Source: an uncultured Bacilli bacterium
GTDB taxonomy: Bacteria; Bacillota_I; Bacilli_A; RF39; UBA660
Assembly (NCBI GenBank): GCA_949841325.1
Contig: CATKZK010000006.1
Coordinates: 1 to 59,524, forward strand
Length of the DNA: 59,524 nucleotides
Direction of reading: 5' to 3'
Shown here: piece by piece, positions 48,605-58,713 of the stretch
Layout: every line of letters starts with the position of its first letter
Position numbering within the stretch: the stretch's first letter is position 1
Translations under genes and position numbers: made by a program
The notes under the pieces: model-generated
Database searches by the model: none
What the model saw: only the letters and a program-made list of their open reading frames with translations
What the model was told of the DNA's origin: nothing

Positions 48605-51600
48605 ATGTTACAAATTAAAAATGTCTGTAAAGAATATAAAACGGGAAAATTAGTACAAAAAGCTTTGGATAATGTGAGTTTAAATTTGCGTGATAATGAA
48701 TTTGTTGCTATTCTTGGTCCATCAGGTTCAGGAAAAACAACTTTATTAAATATTATTGGTGGACTTGATCGATATGATTCAGGGGATTTAATTATTAACA
48801 ATATTTCCACAAAAGAATACAAAGATAAAGATTGGGATTCATATCGTAATCATACGATTGGTTTTGTCTTTCAAAGCTATAATTTGATTCCACATCAAAG
48901 TCTTTTATCTAATGTTGAACTTGCTTTGACTATATCGGGTATATCAAAAAATGAAAGACGTAGACGAGCAAAAAATGCCTTAGAACAAGTTGGTCTTGGA
49001 TCACAAGCACACAAAAAGCCAAATCAATTATCAGGTGGGCAAATGCAAAGGGTCGCGATTGCACGTGCATTGGTCAATGATCCCGATATCCTTCTTGCTG
49101 ATGAACCAACAGGAGCCTTAGATAGTGCCACTTCTATTCAAGTCATGAATTTGCTAAGTGAAGTAGCAAAGGACCGACTTGTTGTTATGGTTACTCACAA
49201 TCCAGAACTTGCAGAAGAATATGCAACACGTATCGTCAATCTTAAAGATGGTGTTATTTTAAGTGATTCAAATCCATGTAAAGGAAGAAAGACGGAAAAA
49301 AGCGAAATCAAATATCAAAATCTTGGTCATACATCGATGTCTTTTCTTACCTCACTTCTTTTAAGCTTCCATAATTTAAAAACAAAAAAGGGAAGAACTC
49401 TTCTTACTGCCTTTGCGGGCTCGATTGGCATTATTGGCATTGCTTTGATTTTGTCTTTGTCAAATGGAGTAAATGCCTATATTAAAAATATTGAGGAAGA
49501 AACATTATCAGAATATCCTATTCAAATACAAAGTACAGGATTTGATATCAGTGCCTTTATGAACATAGAAAGCAAAGAGACAAAGAAGAATCAAGAAAAT
49601 GAGATGGAAGTGAGCAAGAGAATTGTCAATATGTTCTCAAAAATTGGTAAAAATGATTTAGCTTCTTTAAAAGAATACTTAGAGAGTGATGAAAGTGGCA
49701 TTAAAGAATACACAAAGGCAGTGGAGTATACCTATAATGTTACTCCTAGAATATATAGTAATGATACAAAGAATTTACGACAATTGAATCCAGATATGAC
49801 GTTCAATAGCTTAGGTATGGGGTCTAGTGTGAGTTCAAATAGTATGATGTCTAGTATGATGAGTACAGATGTTTTCTTTCAAATGCCTAGTGATACATCT
49901 CTATATGAACATCAATATGATGTCAAAAAAGGAAGATGGCCTAAAAACTATAATGAGTGTGTCCTCGTATTGACAAGTGAAGGGAACATAATCGATTTAC
50001 TTCTATATACGCTTGGATTAAGAGATTATAAAGAATTAGATGATATTGTTGAAGAATTTATGGTAGGAGAAAATGTCACAACACCTGATTTTACGGAGAC
50101 ATATTCTTATGATGATATTTTAGGGCATACTTTTAAACTGATTAACAGTACTGATTTATATCAATACGATAAAAAATACAAAATATGGAAAGATAAAAGT
50201 GACAATAAAAAATATATGAAAAAACTGGTAGAAAAGGGAGAAAATTTATCCATTGTTGGAATCGTTGCCCCTAAAAAAGATGCAACGGTTACAATGTTAC
50301 AACCAGGTATTGGATATTCTTCTTCTTTAATCAATCACATCATCGAAAAATCCTCTGAGAGTGATATTGTCAAAAAACAACTTGCAAAGAAAAATGTCAA
50401 TGTGTTTACTGGGAAAAAGTTTGATGATACTTCAAAAGACAATGGATTTAAAATGGATTCTTTGATGAAAATAGACAATAAGAAACTCAAGAAAGCTTTT
50501 AAAGTGGATGCTTCCAAGATTAAAGTTGATTTTAGTCAATTGGAAAATGTGGCAGAGAATATGAATATACCACCTATCGATATAGAAACGATTTTAAAAA
50601 ATCTTCAATTTTCTATTTCTGAGAAAGAGATGAATACCCTTATTCAGGAACTATTGAAAGGATATGAAGAGTATCTCAATACATCTTCAGGAAATGGAAT
50701 GCATGAGCTTACCAAACAGCTCAGTGAATACTTATCCTCCAAAGAGGCCAGTGAGATTATTCAAGAAGAGATTGAAAAAGCGATTCAAGAAAATGGAAGT
50801 TTTACGATAACACAAGAACAGATGCAAAAAATATTGGATCGTGTTTTAGAAGGATATGAACAATACGCAAAAGATCATGGGTATATGAACATTGAAATGA
50901 TGGAAAAAACTTTTTTAGAGTTTTTAAACTCTAAAGAAGCTAAAGAGATTTTAAGTAAAAGTTTAACAAATATTATAAAATCACAAAATTTAGATAAACA
51001 AATAAAGAAGATTATAGAAACTTATATGAAATCGGCGATAAAAGTGATGAGTAAGTCTATTGAAAAAGAAATGACTTCTTCTATCTCAGCACTTAGCAAA
51101 TCAATGGCTCAAGCCATCAGCATAGATACAAAAACTTTTGCAAGTGCATTCAAAATGAATATGAGCGAAGAAGAATTAACTGAATTAATGGCCTCTTTAA
51201 TGAGTAAAGAAGTAACTACTTATGAAAACAATTTGAAAAAACTAGATTATGCAGATTATGATGAACCATCAGGAATTAATTTATTTCCTCGCGATTTTGA
51301 AGGAAATAAGGCTATTACAAATCTATTAAGTGAATATAATGAAAGAATGAAACAAGAGGGTGAAGAAGACAAAGTTATTTCGTATACTGATATGGTTGGA
51401 ACTTTAATGAGTTCTGTTACAACGATCATTAATGTTATTAGTTATGTTTTAATTGCCTTTGTTAGTATATCACTTGTTGTCTCTTCTATCATGATTGGTG
51501 TTATTACGTTTATTAGTGTGTTAGAGAGAAAGAAAGAAATTGGAATCTTAAGAGCGATGGGAGCTAGTAAGCAAAATGTTGCTCAAGTATTTAATGCTGA

Positions 51601-51841
51601 AACCTTTATTATTGGAGCTTGTGCTGGATTTATGGGAATTGGCATTACTCTGATTCTTTTGATTCCTATCAATAAACTTATCGCGATAATATCTGATGGG
51701 GCTAATGTAAAAGCTTTATTACCATTTGGCTCCTCAATTATCTTAATTGTTTTAAGTACTATTTTAACCCTTATAGGAGGTTTAATTCCTTCTAGAAAGG
51801 CAGCTAAAGAAGATCCTGTATTAGCCTTAAGAAGTGAATAA
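48605..51841 (+). CDS. Large fused ABC ATPase-FtsX/MacB-type permease
   Basis: [44 protein letters not shown]-terminal FtsX-like [14 protein letters not shown]; ~600-aa region between TM1 and TM2. Confidence 0.9.
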   Translation: MLQIKNVCKEYKTGKLVQKALDNVSLNLRDNEFVAILGPSGSGKTTLLNIIGGLDRYDSGDLIINNISTKEYKDKDWDSYRNHTIGFVFQSYNLIPHQSLLSNVELALTISGISKNERRRRAKNALEQVGLGSQAHKKPNQLSGGQMQRVAIARALVNDPDILLADEPTGALDSATSIQVMNLLSEVAKDRLVVMVTHNPELAEEYATRIVNLKDGVILSDSNPCKGRKTEKSEIKYQNLGHTSMSFLTSLLLSFHNLKTKKGRTLLTAFAGSIGIIGIALILSLSNGVNAYIKNIEEETLSEYPIQIQSTGFDISAFMNIESKETKKNQENEMEVSKRIVNMFSKIGKNDLASLKEYLESDESGIKEYTKAVEYTYNVTPRIYSNDTKNLRQLNPDMTFNSLGMGSSVSSNSMMSSMMSTDVFFQMPSDTSLYEHQYDVKKGRWPKNYNECVLVLTSEGNIIDLLLYTLGLRDYKELDDIVEEFMVGENVTTPDFTETYSYDDILGHTFKLINSTDLYQYDKKYKIWKDKSDNKKYMKKLVEKGENLSIVGIVAPKKDATVTMLQPGIGYSSSLINHIIEKSSESDIVKKQLAKKNVNVFTGKKFDDTSKDNGFKMDSLMKIDNKKLKKAFKVDASKIKVDFSQLENVAENMNIPPIDIETILKNLQFSISEKEMNTLIQELLKGYEEYLNTSSGNGMHELTKQLSEYLSSKEASEIIQEEIEKAIQENGSFTITQEQMQKILDRVLEGYEQYAKDHGYMNIEMMEKTFLEFLNSKEAKEILSKSLTNIIKSQNLDKQIKKIIETYMKSAIKVMSKSIEKEMTSSISALSKSMAQAISIDTKTFASAFKMNMSEEELTELMASLMSKEVTTYENNLKKLDYADYDEPSGINLFPRDFEGNKAITNLLSEYNERMKQEGEEDKVISYTDMVGTLMSSVTTIINVISYVLIAFVSISLVVSSIMIGVITFISVLERKKEIGILRAMGASKQNVAQVFNAETFIIGACAGFMGIGITLILLIPINKLIAIISDGANVKALLPFGSSIILIVLSTILTLIGGLIPSRKAAKEDPVLALRSE

Positions 51842-52031
51842 ATGAAAATGAAAAAAGAAATGAAATGCATTTCTTTTTTTGATGAAAACGGTTATTTAAC
51901 AAAATAACTATCTTGAACTAAAGAGTAAAATAGCTTACAATATAAGTAGTGTAGTAGGATTGAATAAGGAAATATGACCCATTTATCCTACAATAAAGGC
52001 ATGGCTGAATTTTTTGAATGGGGATGAAGAT

Positions 52032-52871
52032 ATGAATGATAATAAGAATAATGAGAATATTGTAAAACCAGAATTAGTGAATTTAAATAAGGTGCCAGTT
52101 GGAAATGAAAATCCAACATTAAATCAAGAGAGAGCAAATATTGTAAGTGCAAGTATTCAAGCGAATAAGGCCATTGATGAGAAAAAAGCGAAAGAAGTCA
52201 ATAATACAATTAAGAATGGAAAGCATAATAAAGCATGGTATACCCTTGTCGTACTCTTTTTCTTAGGAGTAACTGCTGTTTGTCTTTTTGGGGTGTATTC
52301 TCTATCTAAATACTTAATGAAAGATACAGATGAATCAAAGACAACGACAACCACGAAGATAAGTGATTTATCTCATTTCTTAAATTACTTAAAGGATGGA
52401 ACTAAGGTAAGAAAATACCAAAGTGAACATTATATCTTGCTTTTAGGAAAAGATAATCTTGACTTAAATCAAAAAAAGAACTATTATTTGCTTTTACAAA
52501 CTGGGGAAAATGGTATTCTAAATAAGAAAGATGGAACATATACTATTAGTGAGGATGGTGTTTTACTTGATGGCAATAAATATACTTTTAATGAAAAAGG
52601 TATCTCTTATCAAGGAGAAGTATTAGCATCGAAAGATTCCGAAATGAAATACTATCAATACCAAGATAATGAAAAATCTTATTTCCTTTTGATTAATGGA
52701 ACTATAAAAGGAGAATATGCTCAGTTTATTGTCTCTTCTACGAATCAAACTCAAGTGATGTCGGGAGTTTATACAGAAACAAAAGATAGTATCAAGTTTT
52801 TAAATTATGAATTTAAAAAGAACAATGAAGGGATTATTTACCAAAACTATACACTAAAAATGTATAGCTAA
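52032..52871 (+). CDS. Membrane-anchored hypothetical protein
   Basis: Asn-rich N-terminus, TM segment, unknown C-terminus. Confidence 0.55.
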   Translation: MNDNKNNENIVKPELVNLNKVPVGNENPTLNQERANIVSASIQANKAIDEKKAKEVNNTIKNGKHNKAWYTLVVLFFLGVTAVCLFGVYSLSKYLMKDTDESKTTTTTKISDLSHFLNYLKDGTKVRKYQSEHYILLLGKDNLDLNQKKNYYLLLQTGENGILNKKDGTYTISEDGVLLDGNKYTFNEKGISYQGEVLASKDSEMKYYQYQDNEKSYFLLINGTIKGEYAQFIVSSTNQTQVMSGVYTETKDSIKFLNYEFKKNNEGIIYQNYTLKMYS

Positions 52872-52923
52872 GTAGACAAGGTTGTTTTTAGATGGTATAC
52901 TTTAAAAAGTGGAGTGATAAAAC

Positions 52924-53445
52924 ATGAAACATACATTAGATTTTGATACAATAGCTGAAGAGTTTTTATCTAATCGTAATTTTCAAAGAATTAGTCGTGA
53001 AAGTCACCATGGAATTACGAGGATGGAGCATTCAATGCGTGTAGCAAAATATGTTTATAAAATCAGTAAGAAATTAAAGTTAGATTATAAATCAGCAACA
53101 AGAGCCGCTATTGCTCATGATTTTTTCTCAGTAGAAGAGTTTGGAAAATGTAGGGGACTTATTCAGGGAGTTGTTCATCCAGATATTGCCCTTTCTAATG
53201 CAATGGGGGAATTTTCTTTAAATAAAGTAGAACAAAATGCCATTGCATCTCATATGTTTCCCCTTAATATGACTTTACCAAAGTCAAAAGAAGCTTGGGT
53301 ACTTACAGCTGTTGATAAAGTTGTTGCCATTTATGAGTATTTTAGCTATAAATTTAGTTATACTAAAGTGACATCAAAGGTTAGTAATGCGTTTTCCTTT
53401 ATGGGGATTCTTTGTTTTAATATATTAACAATGGGACATAAATAA
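52924..53445 (+). CDS. HD-domain phosphohydrolase
   Basis: GITRMEHSMRVAKYVYKISKKLKLDYKSATRAAIAHDFF. Confidence 0.78.
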   Translation: MKHTLDFDTIAEEFLSNRNFQRISRESHHGITRMEHSMRVAKYVYKISKKLKLDYKSATRAAIAHDFFSVEEFGKCRGLIQGVVHPDIALSNAMGEFSLNKVEQNAIASHMFPLNMTLPKSKEAWVLTAVDKVVAIYEYFSYKFSYTKVTSKVSNAFSFMGILCFNILTMGHK

Positions 53446-53494
53446 GTCCTTTTTTTTTCGCCTATTTTATGATATAGTAATTTTGTTATTAAGA

Positions 53495-53597
53495 GTTGTC
53501 CTCGTAGCTCAGTAGGATAGAGTAATCGCCTCCTAAGAGTTTCTTTAGGTTAGGATTATGGAGGAAAGAAACTCTTATAAAATAAGGGAAGGACAAC
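53495..53597 (+). other. Degenerate tRNA-Arg(CCT)-like element with inserted hairpin
   Basis: GTCCTCGTAGCTCAGTAGGATAGAGTAATCGCCTCCTAAG matches a tRNA-Arg 5' half; then 13-bp stem TAAGAGTTTCTTT/AAAGAAACTCTTA; outer GTTGTCCT/AGGACAAC pairing. Confidence 0.6.
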
Positions 53598-53663
53598 AAT
53601 TTAAAGTTAGAAATAGTCGCAAAAATGTCGCGAATTTCTGTCCCTGTCTTTAAAAAAAACAAA

Positions 53664-53701
53664 TTGATTTTAAAAAAGTGGAATACAATTTTTAAAATCA
53701 A
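53664..53701. repeat. 13-bp perfect inverted repeat just upstream of tRNA-Arg
   Basis: TTGATTTTAAAAA...TTTTTAAAATCAA. Confidence 0.8.
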
Positions 53702-53707
53702 AAAAAT

Positions 53708-53784
53708 GTTCCCGTAGCATAACAGGAAAATGCAGTCGCCTCCTAAGCGACCGAGTGGGTGTTCGAGTCACCTCGGGAACACCA
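53708..53784 (+). tRNA. tRNA-Arg(CCT)
   Basis: GTTCCCG/CGGGAAC acceptor, anticodon CCT in GTCGC-CTCCTAA-GCGAC, encoded CCA. Confidence 0.88.
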
Positions 53785-54043
53785 TTTAGTCATTATGCAC
53801 ACTTTTATTTCATAAAAAGACATAGTATAATGTTTATAAGAAATGAGAGTGTGATTTTTTTTGAAACAGGGAAATAAAAATAGTAATAGTAAAAAATCGT
53901 GATGAACTATTAAAGAAAATAGCTATTAATACCTTAGACTTAAAAGAGACAACTCAAGTGATAATATCTAATCATTATACAAAGAACAACAATGATGAAA
54001 ACAAATTAGAATTAAAATAAAAAAGCCATTACATATGCGGCTT

Positions 54044-54988
54044 TTATTTTTTTAAACTCTTACATGCTGGTTTATAATCAACGAAATATGTAGTTGTTTC
54101 ATTACTAATAGGTTGATTATTTTCGATCGCATCTAATATTCTATCTATATTATATCCATTATAGAATGAAGCTTTCCATGTATATTCATCTAAGAATTCT
54201 ACATTAATATTAATAAATTCATCAACTTGTTCTTGAGTTTTTAAAGTAGCAATTCGTTCACCATCTTTATTAAATACGTAGTATCTTGTGATAATACCCA
54301 TTTTATTTTCTTCACCGACAGGAGCATCTTGATAGATATTAGAATATATTGGGTAAGAACCATTAATTTCTGTTAAACCTAATCTATAATTATTTGCTTC
54401 TAAATCAAGTTCTTCATTAGCTTCATTATAATCATCAGTCACTGTAAATGAATGAAATACATCATTAGCATTAAACATACTACAGTTGGATATACGTAAA
54501 TTCTTATTATCAAAGTTTGGGGCAGCAAATGTTTCATAAGTATAATCGTATAAGTCATCCATTCCCCAAAGTTTTACTGTATCTTGAGTAATGCTAAATC
54601 TATTTACTAATTCATTAGCTTCTTCTTGTGTAATAAAATCGGCATTCTTTAATTCATCTGGTAAAACATTTTGAATTTCCGTATAAAGAATTTCTGGATA
54701 TTTAAGATACTCAGAAATATTAGTAAAATTGTAGATTTTTCCATTTCTAACATCTTCTACATATACTGCACTATCTTTTACGAATACATATCCAACGGTT
54801 ATTTCTTCATGATCATTAATTATCATTCCAATCATATGAAGCATTTTTCCATTTTCATCAAATAATATTTTTTCTTCATCATTTTCCTTTGCATAGACTG
54901 TAGATAAACTGCTTCCAATAATACCATTAGATAATTGTAATGCTATTAAACTACCTAATAAAAATTTCTTTAAAGATACCTTTTTCAT
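54044..54988 (-). CDS. Secreted protein of unknown function
   Basis: N-terminal signal peptide MKKVSLKKFLLGSLIALQLSNGIIGSSLSTVYA; no recognised family. Confidence 0.6.
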   Translation of the reverse strand: MKKVSLKKFLLGSLIALQLSNGIIGSSLSTVYAKENDEEKILFDENGKMLHMIGMIINDHEEITVGYVFVKDSAVYVEDVRNGKIYNFTNISEYLKYPEILYTEIQNVLPDELKNADFITQEEANELVNRFSITQDTVKLWGMDDLYDYTYETFAAPNFDNKNLRISNCSMFNANDVFHSFTVTDDYNEANEELDLEANNYRLGLTEINGSYPIYSNIYQDAPVGEENKMGIITRYYVFNKDGERIATLKTQEQVDEFININVEFLDEYTWKASFYNGYNIDRILDAIENNQPISNETTTYFVDYKPACKSLKK

Positions 54989-55127
54989 TATTAATCCCTT
55001 CTTTCAATGCTCGATATAATATAACAAAAAATATAAGAAGTCAATAGTTGATAAATTGCATAATATAGACAAAAATATTAGTCTAATTTCTTTTACTCGC
55101 ACACTATAGAATAGAAGGGAAGTTATT

Positions 55128-55250
55128 ATGAACCCAAGATGTATTGAAAAAGATGCAATGCCTGAAGATAATAAAATATATAATATAGAGGACAATATAC
55201 TCTCCTTATCAAAAGACCTTGTTAAATTATCTATAATAGGTTCAAATTAA
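55128..55250 (+). CDS. 40-aa ORF sharing the N-terminus of the CotD-like protein at 4503
   Basis: MNPRCIEKDAMPEDNKIYNIEDNILSLSKDLVKLSIIGSN; MNPRCvE start as in MNPRCVENEV; upstream CACACTATA resembles CATACTATA at the other copy. Confidence 0.45.
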   Translation: MNPRCIEKDAMPEDNKIYNIEDNILSLSKDLVKLSIIGSN

Positions 55251-55372
55251 GAGTTGTTGCGTCCTTCCTTAGGGCACCAGAAGAATATCTATGTCTTGAA
55301 ATTACAATGGTTTCAAGGCATTTTTAATTTTTTTAAAAGTATTATAAATTCATGTTATAATGCAGGTAAGGA

Positions 55373-56059
55373 GTGATGATTTTGAAAAATATTAGTATAA
55401 AAAATTTTGAAACTGAAAAATTATTAATAAAAAAACCAACCATGGATGAACAATTTACTTTATGGGATATATTAAGAGATGAGAATGTTAACAGGTTCTA
55501 TTTTCCAACACCAGATAGAATTTTTATAAAAAATGGTTTAAATAAAGATAATATAGTAGATTTAAAACAAGCAAGAAGAATTTTTATGGAACAACTTAAT
55601 GATTGGGAAAGACAGAAACCATTTTATGAAAAAAAGATAGACTCTATTAATTCTGAAGATAATAGTCAAAAATTTACTTGGAGCATTTTCTTAAAAAGTG
55701 GTGAAGTAATTGGACAAATAACTGTTCAACCAAATGATGAATATGCAGAAAATCCCGCAATAAGAGATATAGGGTGGTTTATTAGTCCAAAATATCAAGG
55801 TCAAGGACTTGGAACAGAAGCTGCTATAGAAGTTTTAAAATTTATGTTTGACGAAGTTGAAATTGAACAAATAATTACTTCTGCAGCAATAGATAATCCT
55901 GGTTCATGGAGAATTATGGAAAAATTAGGATTTGAAAGAACTGGAGAAAAGCAATCTACATATTTTGATGACGATGATAATATTTTAATGTGTTATTGTT
56001 ATAGTGGTAATAAGGAAAATTTTTTGAATAGACCATCATCTAAATCAAAAGGGCTTTAG
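55373..56059 (+). CDS. GNAT-family N-acetyltransferase
   Basis: IGWFISPKYQGQGLGTEAAIEVLKFMFDEVEIEQIITSAAIDNPGSWRIMEKLGF. Confidence 0.9.
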   Translation: MMILKNISIKNFETEKLLIKKPTMDEQFTLWDILRDENVNRFYFPTPDRIFIKNGLNKDNIVDLKQARRIFMEQLNDWERQKPFYEKKIDSINSEDNSQKFTWSIFLKSGEVIGQITVQPNDEYAENPAIRDIGWFISPKYQGQGLGTEAAIEVLKFMFDEVEIEQIITSAAIDNPGSWRIMEKLGFERTGEKQSTYFDDDDNILMCYCYSGNKENFLNRPSSKSKGL

Positions 56060-56143
56060 TTGGAAAACTTGAATACAAATGATGAAGATTTAGTAAATAC
56101 ACTTGCAAATTGACATAGTCAATTTTGAAAAGGAGGATAGCTT

Positions 56144-56914
56144 ATGTGAGGTGCAATAATAGGAGATTTAGTTGGATCTATATATGAGTTCGGACAAGTA
56201 AAATAAGTGTCGTCTATAACATTAGACACACTTATTCAAGAAGATAGTTTTTTTAGTGATGATACAATTTTAACAGTTGCTATTTTAGATGCTATTTTAA
56301 ATGATAAAAATTATGAATACTATTTAAAAAAGTATGCTAATGATTATAAAGAATACAAGCCTAATTTTAAACCATATTTTAAGGGTGTTTTTTCACCTGG
56401 ATTTACTAGGTGGGCAAATAGCAATGAAGTTGGTAATAGTATTGGAAATGGTGCTATGATGAGAATTTCTCCTGTTGGATACTTATTTGATTTAGAAAAT
56501 GATGTAATTGATAATGCCAAGTTGGCAACAATTCCATCTCATAATTCCGAAGAAGCCATTAAATGTGCAACAAATATTGCTCAAATAATTTATTTAGCAA
56601 AAAAAGGCTATAAAAAAGAAGAAATAATTGCAAAATTAAATTTAAGTTATGTATATTCAACCTTTGAAAAATTTAATAGTACATGTTATAAAACGATAGA
56701 TAATTGTTTATATGCGCTTTTTACATCTAATAGTTATGAAGAGGCTGTTATCAAAGTAATCACATTTGGTGGAGATACCGATACTAATGCTTGTATTGTT
56801 GGTTCAATGGCTGAAGCCTTATTTGGAATTAATGATACTATAATTGAACAAGCAAAACAAAAAATTCCAAAAGATTTTGTAAAAAAATTAGAACAAGGAT
56901 ATTCTGGGATATAA
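56144..56914 (+). pseudogene. ADP-ribosylglycohydrolase-family gene with two in-frame stop codons near the start
   Basis: ATG-TGA-GGTGCAATAATAGGAGATTTAGTTGGATCT (M*GAIIGDLVGS) ...VK-TAA-VSSITLDTLIQEDSFFSDDT...GGDTDTNACIVGSMAEALFG; all in one frame. Confidence 0.78.
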
Positions 56915-57057
56915 AACTTAAAATAAACAAACAATATAGAAAAAAGTTGTTGGGTGACCTTCTTTAGGACATCAGATTGAGTGTTACTCGAACTTTTATA
57001 GTAGAGTTTTAACATGCATAGAAATCAAATTTTATAAAAATATAGAAAGGGAAACAA

Positions 57058-57717
57058 ATGAAAAAAATCTTAATTATTGAAGATGATGAGAGTATTCATC
57101 AGATTATTGAAGAGTTGTTGAATAAACATGGATATCAAACTTATAATGCCTATTCTGGGACAGAAGCCATTCTTTTATTAGAAAAAGAATCTTATGATTT
57201 AATATTACTTGATTTGATGTTGCCAGGTTTGACTGGAGAAGAAATACTTGCAAAAGTAAATGCAATTCCCATCATTGTACTTTCTGCTAAAATATCTAGT
57301 GACGACAAAGTAAATTGTCTATTATCGGGTGCTAATGACTATATTACAAAGCCTTTTGATAGCAAAGAATTACTCGCAAGAATAGAAGTTCAATTAAGAA
57401 ATCACAAGAATGAGGGGAGAAAAAATTTAAAATACAAAGATTTAGAGTTATTAAGTGATCATCATACATTACTTGTTTGTAATCATAAAGTAAATTTAAC
57501 CAAGACAGAATATGCAATATTAAAGCAATTATTATTAAATCCTACACAAGTTATTCCTAAAAATAAATTATTGGACTTAATAAGTTTTGATACGGAGGAT
57601 TGTAGTGAATTTTCTTTAAAAGTGCATATAAGTAATTTACGAAAAAAGATTAGAAGGTATACTGAAGATGAATATATTGAATCTATCTGGGGAATTGGCT
57701 TTAAGATGAGCGAATAA
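57058..57717 (+). CDS. OmpR-family response regulator
   Basis: ILIIEDDESIHQIIEELL, DLILLDLMLPGLTG, SAK, KPF; winged-helix C-terminus. Confidence 0.93.
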   Translation: MKKILIIEDDESIHQIIEELLNKHGYQTYNAYSGTEAILLLEKESYDLILLDLMLPGLTGEEILAKVNAIPIIVLSAKISSDDKVNCLLSGANDYITKPFDSKELLARIEVQLRNHKNEGRKNLKYKDLELLSDHHTLLVCNHKVNLTKTEYAILKQLLLNPTQVIPKNKLLDLISFDTEDCSEFSLKVHISNLRKKIRRYTEDEYIESIWGIGFKMSE

Positions 57718-57798
57718 ATCTTAACAAAATCTTAACCATTTATTAACCATTTTCTTAACACTTTTTTACTAAAATGAATATTGGAAAGGAGAGAGATT

Positions 57799-58713
57799 AT
57801 GGAAGTGATTTTGGAAACGAATAATCTTGAAAAAAAATACAAGGACTTTAGAGCCTTAAATCATACCAATATTCATGTTGAAAAGGGCGCTATATATGGT
57901 CTTATTGGCAAAAATGGTGCAGGGAAAACAACCCTTATTAGAATCATATGTGGTTTACAAGAACCTACAAATGGTGAGTATTCTATTTATGGAGTAAAGA
58001 ATAACAGTCATATGATTTCAAATGTTAGAAAGAGAATGGGCGCAATAATTGAAACTCCATCCATTTATGGAGAGATGACTGCTAGAGATAACTTAATAGA
58101 ACAGTATAAATTAGTAGGAATGCCTTCGTTTGATAGTATAGATGAACTATTAAAATTAGTTGGACTAGAAGGAACAGGAAAGAAAAAAGCTAAAAACTTT
58201 TCTTTAGGAATGAAACAAAGACTAGGAATTGCAATTGCACTTGCAAATAATCCTGATTTTTTAATTTTAGATGAACCTATTAATGGATTAGATCCACAGG
58301 GGATTATAGAAATTAGAGAATTGATTTTAAGACTAAACAAAGAGAGAAGAATAACGATTTTAATCTCAAGTCATTACTTAGATGAGCTATCTAAAATAGC
58401 AACCCATTACGGATTTTTAGATAGTGGTTCTATTATAGAGGAAATTACAAGTGAAGAACTAATGAAAAAGATGGAACACAAAATAATATTGAAAGTAAAA
58501 GATACAAAAGAATTTGTTCAGTATTTTGAAGAAAATAAAATGTCTTATGAAGTAATGGACAGTAAAACTATAAATGTTTATGGGAAATATAATTTGGCAA
58601 AATTCGTGAGTGAATTATCCAAGAAAAACTTAATAGCAGATGATATTCATGAGCAAGAAGAATCGCTAGAAAATTATTATATGAATTTAATTGGAGGTGC
58701 CAATAATGATTAA
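57799..58713 (+). CDS. ABC transporter ATP-binding protein (BcrA/lantibiotic-immunity type)
   Basis: GLIGKNGAGKTTLIRIICGL, FSLGMKQRLGIAIAL, LILDEPINGLDPQGI. Confidence 0.92.
   Translation: MEVILETNNLEKKYKDFRALNHTNIHVEKGAIYGLIGKNGAGKTTLIRIICGLQEPTNGEYSIYGVKNNSHMISNVRKRMGAIIETPSIYGEMTARDNLIEQYKLVGMPSFDSIDELLKLVGLEGTGKKKAKNFSLGMKQRLGIAIALANNPDFLILDEPINGLDPQGIIEIRELILRLNKERRITILISSHYLDELSKIATHYGFLDSGSIIEEITSEELMKKMEHKIILKVKDTKEFVQYFEENKMSYEVMDSKTINVYGKYNLAKFVSELSKKNLIADDIHEQEESLENYYMNLIGGANND

Noticed and set aside
51950-52030. Riboswitch-like leader (TAGGAT...ATCCTA pairing) ahead of the 52032 gene
   Set aside because: Only a short pairing was found, with no motif I could match to a known riboswitch class
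53489-53701. 70-aa minus-strand ORF across the tRNA-like element
   Set aside because: Overlaps the structured tRNA-like region, no RBS or known domain; best explained as chance
53495-53784. Group I intron in tRNA-Arg(CCT)
   Set aside because: The downstream tRNA is complete with its own matching acceptor stem; the 5' copy acceptor does not pair properly with the downstream 3' end, and the spacer is too short and AT-rich
56144-56149. Possibility that TGA encodes Trp in this genome (genetic code 4)
   Set aside because: TGA terminates genes at clear overlaps such as 2514-2517 and 28418-28421, and Trp is encoded by TGG elsewhere
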